A stretch of DNA of 64,000 bases from an uncultured Rhodospirillales bacterium. Its GTDB lineage: Bacteria > Pseudomonadota > Alphaproteobacteria > Acetobacterales > Acetobacteraceae. The notes beneath the pieces were generated by a model, which saw only the letters and a list, made by a program, of their open reading frames with translations, was not told where the DNA came from and did not search any database. Within the stretch, counting starts at the first letter, position 1, and each line of letters starts with the position of its first letter. Location: NCBI GenBank assembly GCA_903928895.1, contig CAIYSR010000145.1, positions 39,817-103,816 on the forward strand, read 5' to 3'. The position numbers and the translations under genes were made by a program. Below are positions 28,762 to 38,713 of this stretch, piece after piece.

Positions 28762-28832
28762 AAGGTTTTTGGCTCCCTTTTTCCAAAAAGGGAGCGCTGT
28801 TCTTTTTTGAAAAAAAGAACCAAAAAACTTCC
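28762..28832. repeat. Paired T/A-cored hairpins inside the ssb-uvrA divergent region
   Basis: Hairpin one pairs CTCCCTTTTT (28773-28782) with AAAAAGGGAG (28785-28794). Hairpin two pairs GTTCTTTTTT (28799-28808) with AAAAAAGAAC (28811-28820). Left flank GGTTTTTGG and right flank CCAAAAAACTTCCACCC are the family tails pointing outwards. The unit is near-identical, in opposite orientation, to that at 20088-20170. Unlike the other copies it lies upstream of both neighbouring genes, so termination of either cannot be its role. Confidence 0.9.
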
Positions 28833-28890
28833 ACCCCTTAAGTGGCATGGGGAACCAGGACGGGCTTTCCATTTGCCCACCGAAGCGCCA

Positions 28891-28913
28891 TATAAAAGGA
28901 ACATCACGAGAAC
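28891..28913 (+). promoter_or_regulatory. uvrA promoter -10 and LexA (SOS) box
   Basis: GAAC-N7-GAAC lies at 28899-28913, the direct-repeat LexA operator of alphaproteobacteria (GTTC-N7-GTTC on the other strand). It starts two bases after TATAAA (28891-28896), an excellent -10 element, so LexA bound here would cover the transcription start. The uvrA ATG is 44 bases downstream of the box. This supports DNA-damage induction of uvrA, and possibly of divergent ssb. Confidence 0.82.
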
Positions 28914-28957
28914 ACAATGCCGATTCCCGCCAAGGGCGTCGCCGCCAAGGACACACT

Positions 28958-31807
<2,850 letters not shown>

Positions 31808-31815
31808 AGGCAAGC

Positions 31816-31961
31816 GCTTCTTTTTTTGAAAAAAAGAAGCAAAAAACTTCTACCCATTTGGCAGCCGCGACCCGTCACGGTCCTGCGCAGATTGCCGCCA
31901 ACACACTTAAAAACCCTCAACGGATAAAAGGTTTTTTGCTTCTTTTTTGAAAAAAAGAAGC
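31816..31961. repeat. Inverted pair of T/A-cored hairpins, tails-in form
   Basis: One hairpin follows uvrA (GCTTCTTTTTTT 31816-31827 with AAAAAAAGAAGC 31829-31840, then AAAAAACTTC), the other precedes the end of the convergent oxygenase gene (GCTTCTTTTTT 31938-31948 with AAAAAAGAAGC 31951-31961, preceded by GGTTTTTT). The tails face inward across a 97-base spacer. Each hairpin is ideally placed to terminate its adjacent gene; on the strand reading out of each gene the stem is followed by A-rich, not U-rich, sequence, while the T-run lies within the stem. Confidence 0.9.
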
Positions 31962-31968
31962 CCTTCCC

Positions 31969-33012
31969 TCACCCCGCCGACAACTTCACCCCATCGCTCC
32001 CCGTCGCCCCCGCCTGCGCCCCATAGTTCAAATTCCGATACCAAACCATATACTCCGGATACGTAATCGGCGGATACTTCGCCGCCTCGCCCGCCCCCAC
32101 ACACGTCGGGATCGCCTCCATCACCGTCCGATAATTACAATCAAAGAAAAACGGAATCGCATACCGCTCCTGACCCGACCGGTTGATCACCCGATGCGGC
32201 GTCGCCAGAAACCGCTCATTGGTCCAGCGCCGCAGCATATCCCCGCCATTGACCAGAAAACTCCCCTCCAGCGCCGGCGCATCCACCCACTTCCCATTCG
32301 GCAGCCGGATCGACAACCCCGGCACCTTGTTCTGCGCCAACAGCGTCATGAACGACGTATCGCTATGCGGCGCCAGCCCGAACTCGTTCTCCTCCACCAC
32401 CTCCACCCGCGGATAATGCGACATCCGCAACGTATACATCGGGTCCCGGAACTTCGCCTCGAACCAGTCCGCCTCCAGCCCAAGTGCCACCGCATAGAGC
32501 GGCACCAATGAGAGCGCGAGCTTCTCCATCGCCCCCTGATACGCCGTCACCGTCTCGCGAAACCCCTCCAACCCCTCGGGCCACTGGTTGACCCCACGAA
32601 ACGGCAGCCCCGCCACCACGTCCGGATGATCCGCCGCCAGATCCCGCTTCAGGAAAATCGCCTCATTGAGGTTGGGCTTGTTCCCCGCGTTGATTTTCGA
32701 ATGCCGCGTCGTGGACCCCCGCACCGGCAGATACCCGATATTGTGCCCATTGATCCGCAGCTTCAGCTTCTCCTCCAGCGGCAAGGCATGAAACCGCGCC
32801 GCCTCCGCAAACACCGCATCCACCAGCGCCTGGCTCACCCCATGATTGACGATGAAATAAAACCCCACCTCCTCATAGGCATGCCGCAAAGCCGCCGCCG
32901 CCACCTCCCGCGCGCCCGGCACCCCCGCCAGATACGGTCCCAGATCAATCACCGGAATTTCCTCGGCCGCATCGGCCCGGATCGGATTAAGGCTCGGGGC
33001 GAGGTCGTTCAT
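31969..33012 (-). CDS. Isopenicillin N synthase-family 2OG-Fe(II) oxygenase
   Basis: A 347-residue non-heme iron dioxygenase of the IPNS/gibberellin-oxidase type. The N-terminal DIOX_N part is PVIDLGPYL to FYFIVNHGVS. The double-stranded beta-helix has the iron triad His216-x-Asp218 (APHSDTS) and His273 (TPHRVINRS), and Arg277-x-Ser279 to bind 2-oxoglutarate. The RxS motif makes an ordinary 2OG oxygenase more likely than a penicillin-forming enzyme; no ACV synthetase is nearby. It is divergent from the AtzG-like/amidase/aminotransferase operon and may act on the same nitrogen compound. Substrate unknown. Confidence 0.88.
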   Translation of the reverse strand: MNDLAPSLNPIRADAAEEIPVIDLGPYLAGVPGAREVAAAALRHAYEEVGFYFIVNHGVSQALVDAVFAEAARFHALPLEEKLKLRINGHNIGYLPVRGSTTRHSKINAGNKPNLNEAIFLKRDLAADHPDVVAGLPFRGVNQWPEGLEGFRETVTAYQGAMEKLALSLVPLYAVALGLEADWFEAKFRDPMYTLRMSHYPRVEVVEENEFGLAPHSDTSFMTLLAQNKVPGLSIRLPNGKWVDAPALEGSFLVNGGDMLRRWTNERFLATPHRVINRSGQERYAIPFFFDCNYRTVMEAIPTCVGAGEAAKYPPITYPEYMVWYRNLNYGAQAGATGSDGVKLSAG

Positions 33013-33174
33013 GACGCGGTCCTCCTGTTCCAGACCCGATGCTCCAGCCCCGGCCCACCCCACGTCAACCCCATCCCACGCACCCCGCCGGCGCGGCGCG
33101 CCCGGAAACAAGCCCTTCCGTCCCCCGCGCCTCCCGCTCTAGGCTCGCGGCGCAACAGCCCGGAAGCCCCGACC

Positions 33175-33399
33175 ATGCCGCCGAAAACCTCGCGTGCCGA
33201 TTTCGACGCCCTCGTCCGCCGCGCCGGCCTGCCCCTCAGCGAGACCCAGTCCGCCGACATCCACGCCAACGCTTGGCCCTACATCGAAGCCATGGTCGAA
33301 CGCATCCGCGCCACCTCCACCACCCCCACGCGGGACCGCGCCGCCGAACCGGCCCATACCTTCAAGCCGGCCCCAGCCTTCAAACCGGAGGGCGCGTGA
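33175..33399 (+). CDS. AtzG-like small subunit (DUF4089-type)
   Basis: A 74-residue helical protein that resembles the AtzG/DUF4089 family: a short helix pair with LPLSETQSADIHANAWPYIEAM and a C-terminal EPAHTFKPAPAFKP, similar to the EPAPVF ending of AtzG. AtzG is a GatC-like companion that stabilises the amidase AtzE in cyanuric-acid degradation. Here it overlaps the amidase start by one base (TGATG), the exact arrangement of an atzG-atzE pair. GGAAG lies upstream of the ATG. The family call rests on remembered pattern plus context, so it is moderate. Confidence 0.6.
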   Translation: MPPKTSRADFDALVRRAGLPLSETQSADIHANAWPYIEAMVERIRATSTTPTRDRAAEPAHTFKPAPAFKPEGA

Positions 33400-34790
33400 T
33401 GTCCCCCCATTTCACCATCGCCGAAGCCGCCGCCCTGCTCGCCGCCAAAAAACTCTCGCCGGTCGAGCTGACCCAGATCTGCCTGGCCCGTACCGCCAGA
33501 CTCGATCCCAAAATCAACGCCTTCATCCTGCACACCCCCGAGCGCGCCCTCGCCGACGCCCGCGCCGCCGAGGCCCGCCTGATGGCCGGCCGCGCCCGCG
33601 GCCCGCTGGACGGCATCCCCATCGCCCACAAGGACATCTACTGCACCGCCGGCCTTCCCACGACCGCCCACTCCAAACTCCTGCAAAATTACGTCCCCGA
33701 CACCGACGCCCGCACCGTGACCATGCTCGCCGACGCCGGCACGGTGATGCTCGGCAAACTCTCCACCCACGAATTCGCCATGGGCGGCCCCAGTTTCGAC
33801 CTCCCCTGGCCCCCCGCCCGCAACCCCTGGAACCCCGACCACATGCCCTCGGGCTCGTCCTCGGGCACCGGCGCCGGCGTCGCCGCCGGCCTCTTCCTCG
33901 GCGGCACCGGCTCCGACACCGGCGGCTCCATCCGCGGCCCCGCCGCCCTCTGCGGCATCGCCGGCATCAAGCCGACCTACGGCCTGTGCAGCCGCATGGG
34001 CATCCTGCCCCTCTCCTTCACCCTCGATCACGCCGGCCCCCTCGCCTGGACCGCCGAAGACTGCGCCATGCTCCTCCAATCCATGGCCGGCCACGACCCG
34101 ACGGATCCCGCCAGCGCCAACCGCCCCGTCCCCAATTTCCGCGCGGACCTGCACAAAGGCGCCAAGGGCCTGCGCATCGGCGTCCCCCGCCACTTCCACG
34201 AAACCGACAACCCGGCCAACCCAGCCGTCCGCGCCGCCATCGAGGATGCCATCGCCCTCTACAAATCCGAAGGCGCCGAAATCCGCGACATCACCCTGCC
34301 CAGCCTCGAGGACTACCGCGCCCCCGGCTTCATCATCCTCATCGTCGAGGCCTTCGCCGTCCACGAGCCCTGGTTGCGCACCCGCTACAACGACTATGGC
34401 GAGCTCCTGCGCGACCGCCTCGCCCTCGGCGGCCTGATGAGCTCCGCCGACTACGTCCAGGCCACCCGCCGCCGCCACGAGCTCTGCGTCGAGACCGCCG
34501 CCGCCATGGCAGACATCGACCTCATCCTCACCACCGCCGCCCCCACCGAAGCAGCCAAAATCGACGGCATCCCGAAATGGAGCAGCATGGAAAAGCCCGG
34601 CTACACCATGCCCTTCAACCTCACCGGCCTGCCCGCCATCTCCGTCTGCGCCGGCTTCGGCGAGGGCGGCCTGCCGCTCTCCATCCAGCTCGTCGGCAAG
34701 CCCTTCCAGGAGCAAACCGTCTTCCGCGCCGCCCACGCCTACGAAACCGCGACCACCTGGCGCAGCCGCCGCCCCCCCATGGCCAGCTGA
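33399..34790 (+). CDS. Amidase signature-family hydrolase (AtzE/GatA-like)
   Basis: A 463-residue amidase with the Ser-cisSer-Lys triad: Lys78 in PIAHKDIYC, cis-Ser153 in PSGSSSGTG and nucleophile Ser177 in SDTGGSIRG. Length equals AtzE, GatA and allophanate-type hydrolases. It hydrolyses a C-N amide bond with release of ammonia or a carboxylate. It is coupled by TGATG overlaps to an AtzG-like subunit before and an aminotransferase after, which suggests a small nitrogen-compound catabolic pathway. A role as glutamyl-tRNA amidotransferase is unlikely because there is no gatB. Confidence 0.9.
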   Translation: MSPHFTIAEAAALLAAKKLSPVELTQICLARTARLDPKINAFILHTPERALADARAAEARLMAGRARGPLDGIPIAHKDIYCTAGLPTTAHSKLLQNYVPDTDARTVTMLADAGTVMLGKLSTHEFAMGGPSFDLPWPPARNPWNPDHMPSGSSSGTGAGVAAGLFLGGTGSDTGGSIRGPAALCGIAGIKPTYGLCSRMGILPLSFTLDHAGPLAWTAEDCAMLLQSMAGHDPTDPASANRPVPNFRADLHKGAKGLRIGVPRHFHETDNPANPAVRAAIEDAIALYKSEGAEIRDITLPSLEDYRAPGFIILIVEAFAVHEPWLRTRYNDYGELLRDRLALGGLMSSADYVQATRRRHELCVETAAAMADIDLILTTAAPTEAAKIDGIPKWSSMEKPGYTMPFNLTGLPAISVCAGFGEGGLPLSIQLVGKPFQEQTVFRAAHAYETATTWRSRRPPMAS

Positions 34791-35944
34791 TGGAGTACGG
34801 CGCCGCAATCCGGGACGAGTGGAGCCTCGACCCGGATTTCCTCACCCTCAACCACGGCAGCTACGGCGCCACCCCGCGCGTCGTGCGCGCCGCCCAGGAC
34901 GTCTGGCGCGCCCGGCTCGAAGCCCAGCCCAGCCGCTTCTTCCGCGACACCTACCCCGCCGCCATCCGCCACGCCGCCGCCGCCCTCGCCAGCTTCCTCG
35001 GCGCCAACGCCGATGACCTCGCCTTCGTCGAAAACGCCACCACCGGCTGCAACGCCGTCCTGCGCAGCCTGCGCCTCGCCCCCGGCGACGAAATCCTCGC
35101 CCTCGCCCATGTCTACGGCGCCGTCCGCAACACCATCCGCCACGTCTGCGAACGCGCCGGCGCCACCCTCGTCGAAGCCGCCATCCCCTTCCCCCGCCCA
35201 TTGCCCGACGACATCACCGCGGCCGTCGCCGCCGCCATCACGCCGCGCACCCGCATCGCCGTGATCGACCACATCACCTCGGCCTCCGCCCTCGTCCTGC
35301 CCATCGCCGCCATCATCGCCGCCTGCCACGCCCGCGGCGTCCCCGTCCTCGTCGACGGCGCCCACGGCCCCGGCCATGTCGACCTCGACCTCACCGCCCT
35401 CGATGCCGACTGGTACACCGGCAACTGCCACAAATGGCTCAACGCCGCCAAAGGCTGCGCCTTCCTCTGGGCCCGCCCCGACCGCCAGGCCGACCTCCAC
35501 CCCGTCACCATTTCCCACGGCTATGGCCAGGGCTTCCGCGCCGAATTCGACTGGACCGGCACCTTCGACCCCTCCGCCTATCTCTCCGTCACCGCCGCTC
35601 TCGATTTCCACGCCCGCCTCGGCGGCCCCAGGCTCCGCGCCCGCAACGCCACCCTCGCCTTCGAAGGCGCCCGCCTCGTCGCCGCCCGCCTCGGCACCGA
35701 GACCGGCGGCGGCAACGCCGTCTCCGGCGCCATGGGTCTGGTCCGCCTGCCCGGCCGCGTCGATGCGACCGACATGCGCGCCCGCCTCCTCGCGCTCGGC
35801 ACCGACGCGCCGGTCAGCGCCATCGGCGATACGGCATGGCTCCGGATCTCGGCCCAGGCCTACAACGAGCCGGCCGACTATGAACGCCTCTGCGATCTTG
35901 TCGCCCGCGCGCTCGCAGCGCAGCAGGCAAGCGCTGCTTTTTGA
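34790..35944 (+). CDS. Class V aminotransferase (isopenicillin-N epimerase-like)
   Basis: A 384-residue fold-type I PLP enzyme. The Schiff-base lysine is Lys215 in GNCHKWLNAAKG, and Asp189 in LVDGAHGPGH contacts the pyridine nitrogen. FLTLNHGSYGATPR at the N-terminus is the signature of the CefD/isopenicillin-N epimerase-like group, whose members are mostly epimerases, lyases or desulfurase-like enzymes of unknown substrate. Its ATG overlaps the amidase stop. The last three residues and the stop codon are encoded by a hairpin repeat that begins at 35933, so the original C-terminus has been replaced or trimmed. Confidence 0.88.
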   Translation: MEYGAAIRDEWSLDPDFLTLNHGSYGATPRVVRAAQDVWRARLEAQPSRFFRDTYPAAIRHAAAALASFLGANADDLAFVENATTGCNAVLRSLRLAPGDEILALAHVYGAVRNTIRHVCERAGATLVEAAIPFPRPLPDDITAAVAAAITPRTRIAVIDHITSASALVLPIAAIIAACHARGVPVLVDGAHGPGHVDLDLTALDADWYTGNCHKWLNAAKGCAFLWARPDRQADLHPVTISHGYGQGFRAEFDWTGTFDPSAYLSVTAALDFHARLGGPRLRARNATLAFEGARLVAARLGTETGGGNAVSGAMGLVRLPGRVDATDMRARLLALGTDAPVSAIGDTAWLRISAQAYNEPADYERLCDLVARALAAQQASAAF

Positions 35945-36046
35945 AAAAAGCAGCAAAAACTTCGATCCGTTCGGCTTCGCCCCCTCCCAGAAGAAGGCGA
36001 AGCCACCGGACAAAAGTTTTTTGGTTCTTTTTTTCAAAAAAGAACC
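35933..36046. repeat. Inverted pair of hairpins with covarying arms, tails-in form
   Basis: Hairpin one pairs GCTGCTTTTT (35933-35942) with AAAAAGCAGC (35945-35954); hairpin two pairs GGTTCTTTTTTT (36023-36034) with AAAAAAGAACC (36036-36046). Compared with the GCTTC/GAAGC form, both arms have changed together, so pairing is preserved. The 68-base spacer has inward A5-CTTC and CTTTTTT-type tails plus GGCTTCGCC (35973-35981) and its inverse GGCGAAGCC (35996-36004). It lies between convergent aminotransferase and DUF6803-type genes and supplies the former's stop codon. Confidence 0.9.
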
Positions 36047-36058
36047 GCTTCCCTTCCG

Positions 36059-36550
36059 TCAATGATGGGCCATCGGCATCGCCGCCCCGCCGCCGAACAC
36101 CTCCGGGCTCAGCATTCCCGCGATCATCGCGACATGGGCCGTCACCAGAAACAGCCCGACCAGCCCGGCATGCAGCTTCAGCCGCGCCGTCTCGCCGCCA
36201 CCGCCGATGATGCGGAGTTCGAGCAGCGCGATCCCGCCAAGCGGCACGATCCCGAACAAATAGAACCCCACCGCGACCACATCCACCGGGCCGCGCCAGC
36301 CCCCGCCCAGCGTCAGCGGAATGGCCGCCGTGATCATCAGATAGACAAACACCCCGGCGAAATAGACCCCGCCAAGCAATCCCGCCCAGCGGTTCAGCAT
36401 CCGGACGTTCCCGTCGATGCTCCGGTTGAACAGCACCGCCAGTTCGGTGATCGCCACGGTCTCGGCCAGTATCACCGGAATGGCCATGTAGAGCAGCAGG
36501 TTCCACGGCTGGTTGGTCGCCAGCAGTTCCATATAATGGGTCATATTCAT
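36059..36550 (-). CDS. Four-helix membrane protein (DUF6803-like)
   Basis: A 163-residue membrane protein with about four helices. Its opening, NMTHYMELLATNQPWNLLLYMAIPV, and acidic intramembrane residues (LAETVAITELAVLF) match what I recall of the DUF6803 family, which has no established function. The C-terminus MPMAHH and a central His could bind metal. It follows the His/Cys-rich exported protein by 71 bases on the same strand, so the two may act together, for example in copper handling, but that is inference. Confidence 0.7.
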   Translation of the reverse strand: MNMTHYMELLATNQPWNLLLYMAIPVILAETVAITELAVLFNRSIDGNVRMLNRWAGLLGGVYFAGVFVYLMITAAIPLTLGGGWRGPVDVVAVGFYLFGIVPLGGIALLELRIIGGGGETARLKLHAGLVGLFLVTAHVAMIAGMLSPEVFGGGAAMPMAHH

Positions 36551-36621
36551 CGTCGGTATCCCTCAGGCGCGGCGCAATGGCCACGCGATTACAGCCTTGT
36601 CGTCGGTCGAAACGGGAAAAT

Positions 36622-36978
36622 TCAACCGATACGACGCGGCGGTGGCCGGGGGATCTCCGGCACAACACCACGCGGAAACGCCGGCCGCGGCGCCGGGAAC
36701 CCGGTCGCCGACCGCCGCGGCCCAACCGTCACAGCCCCGCCGGCGGGCGGCAGCAAACTCGCCACCGCCCCGCAAACCCCGGCGACGCAACACGGCGCGA
36801 GCCCGGGATCGGCGCATAGAACGGCACAGTTCGCGGCGCCCGGCGTCGCAGCGGCGACACCATGCTCATGATGCCCGCCATGCGCCCGCGCCGGCAGACT
36901 GCCCAACACCACCAGCACGAGCACCAGCCCGAACCCGGCAAGCAGTCGCCTCCAACCCATGCAAAGCGGCCCGATCAT
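36622..36978 (-). CDS. Exported His/Cys-rich small protein, unknown
   Basis: An unrecognised 118-residue product. After a short n-region comes a clear signal or anchor helix (LLAGFGLVLVLVVLGSLPARA). The mature part starts with the metal-binding-type cluster HGGHHEHG and then has six cysteines in a short span (CAVLCADPGLAPCCVAGVCG), followed by a Pro/Arg-rich tail. This layout resembles small periplasmic copper-binding or copper-responsive proteins. The start at 36978 is chosen so that the signal peptide is close to the N-terminus; 36960 is also possible. Confidence 0.58.
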   Translation of the reverse strand: MIGPLCMGWRRLLAGFGLVLVLVVLGSLPARAHGGHHEHGVAAATPGAANCAVLCADPGLAPCCVAGVCGAVASLLPPAGGAVTVGPRRSATGFPAPRPAFPRGVVPEIPRPPPRRIG

Positions 36979-37099
36979 GCCGCCACCATCCGCCCCCGGT
37001 CCGCTCCCGGCATTGATCTGCCGCAAAGCGGCAGCCGCTTCCTTCCTTTCGTGTCGTCCTGCCCCGATCGGCAAAGCTCCGTTTTGAGCAGGGTCGCAA

Positions 37100-38053
37100 T
37101 CAGACCGGAACGTCCCAGTACCGCGTCCCGAACAGCAGCTCGACCGTCAAATTCCCGCCCGATGCCAGCCGCAACGCCGCATCGCCATCGGTCCAGCGCC
37201 AGGCGCCATTCTCCACCCCATGCCACCCCGCCGCCAGCCGCGGATCATCCAGCGCAATCGCCACCCCGGCGAGGGAAATATTGCCGATCGCGACCCCCAG
37301 CCGGCGGTGATCGCCATTGGCCGCGAACACCTGCGCCGGCACCGCGCTGCGCGAGACCAGTTGCACCGTCGTTCCGCGCGGCGGCACCCGCATTGTGTAG
37401 CGCTGCCCGTCCACCCGCGCCGCGACGACGCGGCCGCCAAGGCGGAAACCCAGCGCCGGATCGTCGGTCAGCCCATGGCCCAGCGCCGCCGCCCGCGCCA
37501 GCACCCGCGCCCGCACCGCGGCAACCGCCCCGCCCCCGGTGATCCAGGGCGCACAGCCCCCATCGCCATGCCCGTCGCCGCCCCGGCCGGCGGCAAAATC
37601 CGGCGGCGCGGTGCCGGCAAATTGCGCCCGGTTTCCGGTGTCGAGATAGGATTCCGCGGCCACCCCCTCGGCCAGGATGACATCATGGGTCGCGAGTTCG
37701 AGATGGTGATACGTCACCACCCCCGCCGGCTCGCGCCACACCGTCCGCCCATTGACCAGCAGCCGCACCGGGATCAGCACATCGTCCCACAGCACGGCGT
37801 GATCGGGCGACAGCACCAGGTCGTGCAGCGGCACCTCGGGCGCGAAGGCACCGGCGCCGATCCGCACCGGCGCGATGTCGTGCGGCCGCGGATGGGCCGC
37901 ACAGTCGACCTCGCGGATGCCATGCCAGATCACCGCCGCCGCGCCGCCGCGCGCGAGCCGGACCAGATCGCCCACGCCCACCTGCTCGACCGGGACCTGC
38001 CCGTACGGCGTGGCGATCAGCGTGCCGGCGGCAAAACAGTCGGCCTCGGTCAT
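37100..38053 (-). CDS. Hint-domain-containing protein
   Basis: A 317-residue protein beginning almost at once with a Hint (Hedgehog/intein) module: CFAAGTLIATPYGQVPVEQV, block B-like LHDLVLSPDHAVLWDDVLIPV and the end HDVILAEGVAAESYLDTGNR. No C-terminal splice residues follow, so it is not an intein; this Hint-2 type occurs in many alphaproteobacterial surface or secreted proteins. The remaining 150 residues form an Ala/Gly-rich beta-type domain ending LFGTRYWDVPV. GAGGAG lies 5 bases before the ATG. It follows the Mla-type operon on the same strand. Biological role unknown. Confidence 0.8.
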   Translation of the reverse strand: MTEADCFAAGTLIATPYGQVPVEQVGVGDLVRLARGGAAAVIWHGIREVDCAAHPRPHDIAPVRIGAGAFAPEVPLHDLVLSPDHAVLWDDVLIPVRLLVNGRTVWREPAGVVTYHHLELATHDVILAEGVAAESYLDTGNRAQFAGTAPPDFAAGRGGDGHGDGGCAPWITGGGAVAAVRARVLARAAALGHGLTDDPALGFRLGGRVVAARVDGQRYTMRVPPRGTTVQLVSRSAVPAQVFAANGDHRRLGVAIGNISLAGVAIALDDPRLAAGWHGVENGAWRWTDGDAALRLASGGNLTVELLFGTRYWDVPV

Positions 38054-38125
38054 GGGCGCTCCTCGATCGGCGGGACAGAAGGCGGAAACTTGCACACCTC
38101 GCACCCACGCGCCAAGCCGCAAGCC

Positions 38126-38713
38126 TCAGCCGAGGCGCCGCAGATCGCTCTCCAGCCGGGCCAGCACCAGGGTCAACGCCGCCACCATCGCCTGCACCGC
38201 CGCCGCAGGGGTGGCGGGGGCGAAGGCCGCGGTCTCGCGATAGCGCCGTTGCAGCACCACGCGCGGCTCCGTCGCCTGCACCGCCACCAGCGTGATGCCG
38301 AGCGCGGCATGGGCGAGATTGGCCCCGGGCTCGGTCCACAGCGCGCCGAGATCGCCCTCGATCACCCAATCCGCCGCCACCCGGCTGCCCGGCGTCAGCA
38401 CCGCGCCATACAACCCGCTGGCGCCAAGCCAGCCCCGCAGCGCCTCCTCCACCGCCTGCGCCGGCGGGACCGACCATTCCTCGTAGAATTCGGTGGCGAT
38501 GCTGCCGTCGGCCGCGAGCGATTGCAGGCCGCGCGCCTCGAGCCCCGGCCCCGCCCGCAGGCTGCGGACCTCCAGCACCTTGCCGCCCGGCCGCGCCGGC
38601 ATCGCGCCCGGCCGCGCCAGCATCAGCGGCCATTGCCGGCGCTCGGCATAGGGCCGCTCGGACAGGCCGCAGCCGGCGAGCAGGAGCGGCAGGAGAACGG
38701 CACGTCGGTTCAT
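38126..38713 (-). CDS. ABC-type transport auxiliary lipoprotein (PqiC/MlaE-operon type)
   Basis: A 195-residue lipoprotein precursor: MNRRAVLLPLLLAGCGLSER contains the lipobox LLAGC, so Cys15 should be lipidated. The mature part has the ABC_trans_aux pattern (VLEVRSLRAGPGLEARGL, then ADWVIEGDL). Such proteins sit at the outer membrane and complete MCE-type lipid transport across the periplasm. It overlaps the mlaD-like stop by 4 bases and is the last Mla-type gene, followed by the Hint gene 72 bases on. Confidence 0.85.
   Translation of the reverse strand: MNRRAVLLPLLLAGCGLSERPYAERRQWPLMLARPGAMPARPGGKVLEVRSLRAGPGLEARGLQSLAADGSIATEFYEEWSVPPAQAVEEALRGWLGASGLYGAVLTPGSRVAADWVIEGDLGALWTEPGANLAHAALGITLVAVQATEPRVVLQRRYRETAAFAPATPAAAVQAMVAALTLVLARLESDLRRLG

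Noticed and set aside
28652..28834. N-terminal extension of ssb with FFFSKKN-type residues
   Set aside because: The extension is translation of the hairpin repeat; SSB starts at MAGSVNKV as in other bacteria. The same applies to extended frames upstream of minC and the DUF6803-like gene.
33194..35944. A 916-residue frame spanning the amidase and aminotransferase genes
   Set aside because: It is an out-of-phase Pro/Arg-rich translation over two genes with intact catalytic motifs in another frame.
31969..35944. Beta-lactam biosynthesis cluster (IPNS plus isopenicillin-N epimerase labels)
   Set aside because: These are superfamily labels. There is no ACV synthetase, no acyltransferase or expandase pair, and the oxygenase has the RxS 2-oxoglutarate site.
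37100..38053. Intein in the Hint-domain gene
   Set aside because: There is no extein continuing after the domain, no C-terminal His-Asn/nucleophile junction and no homing endonuclease.
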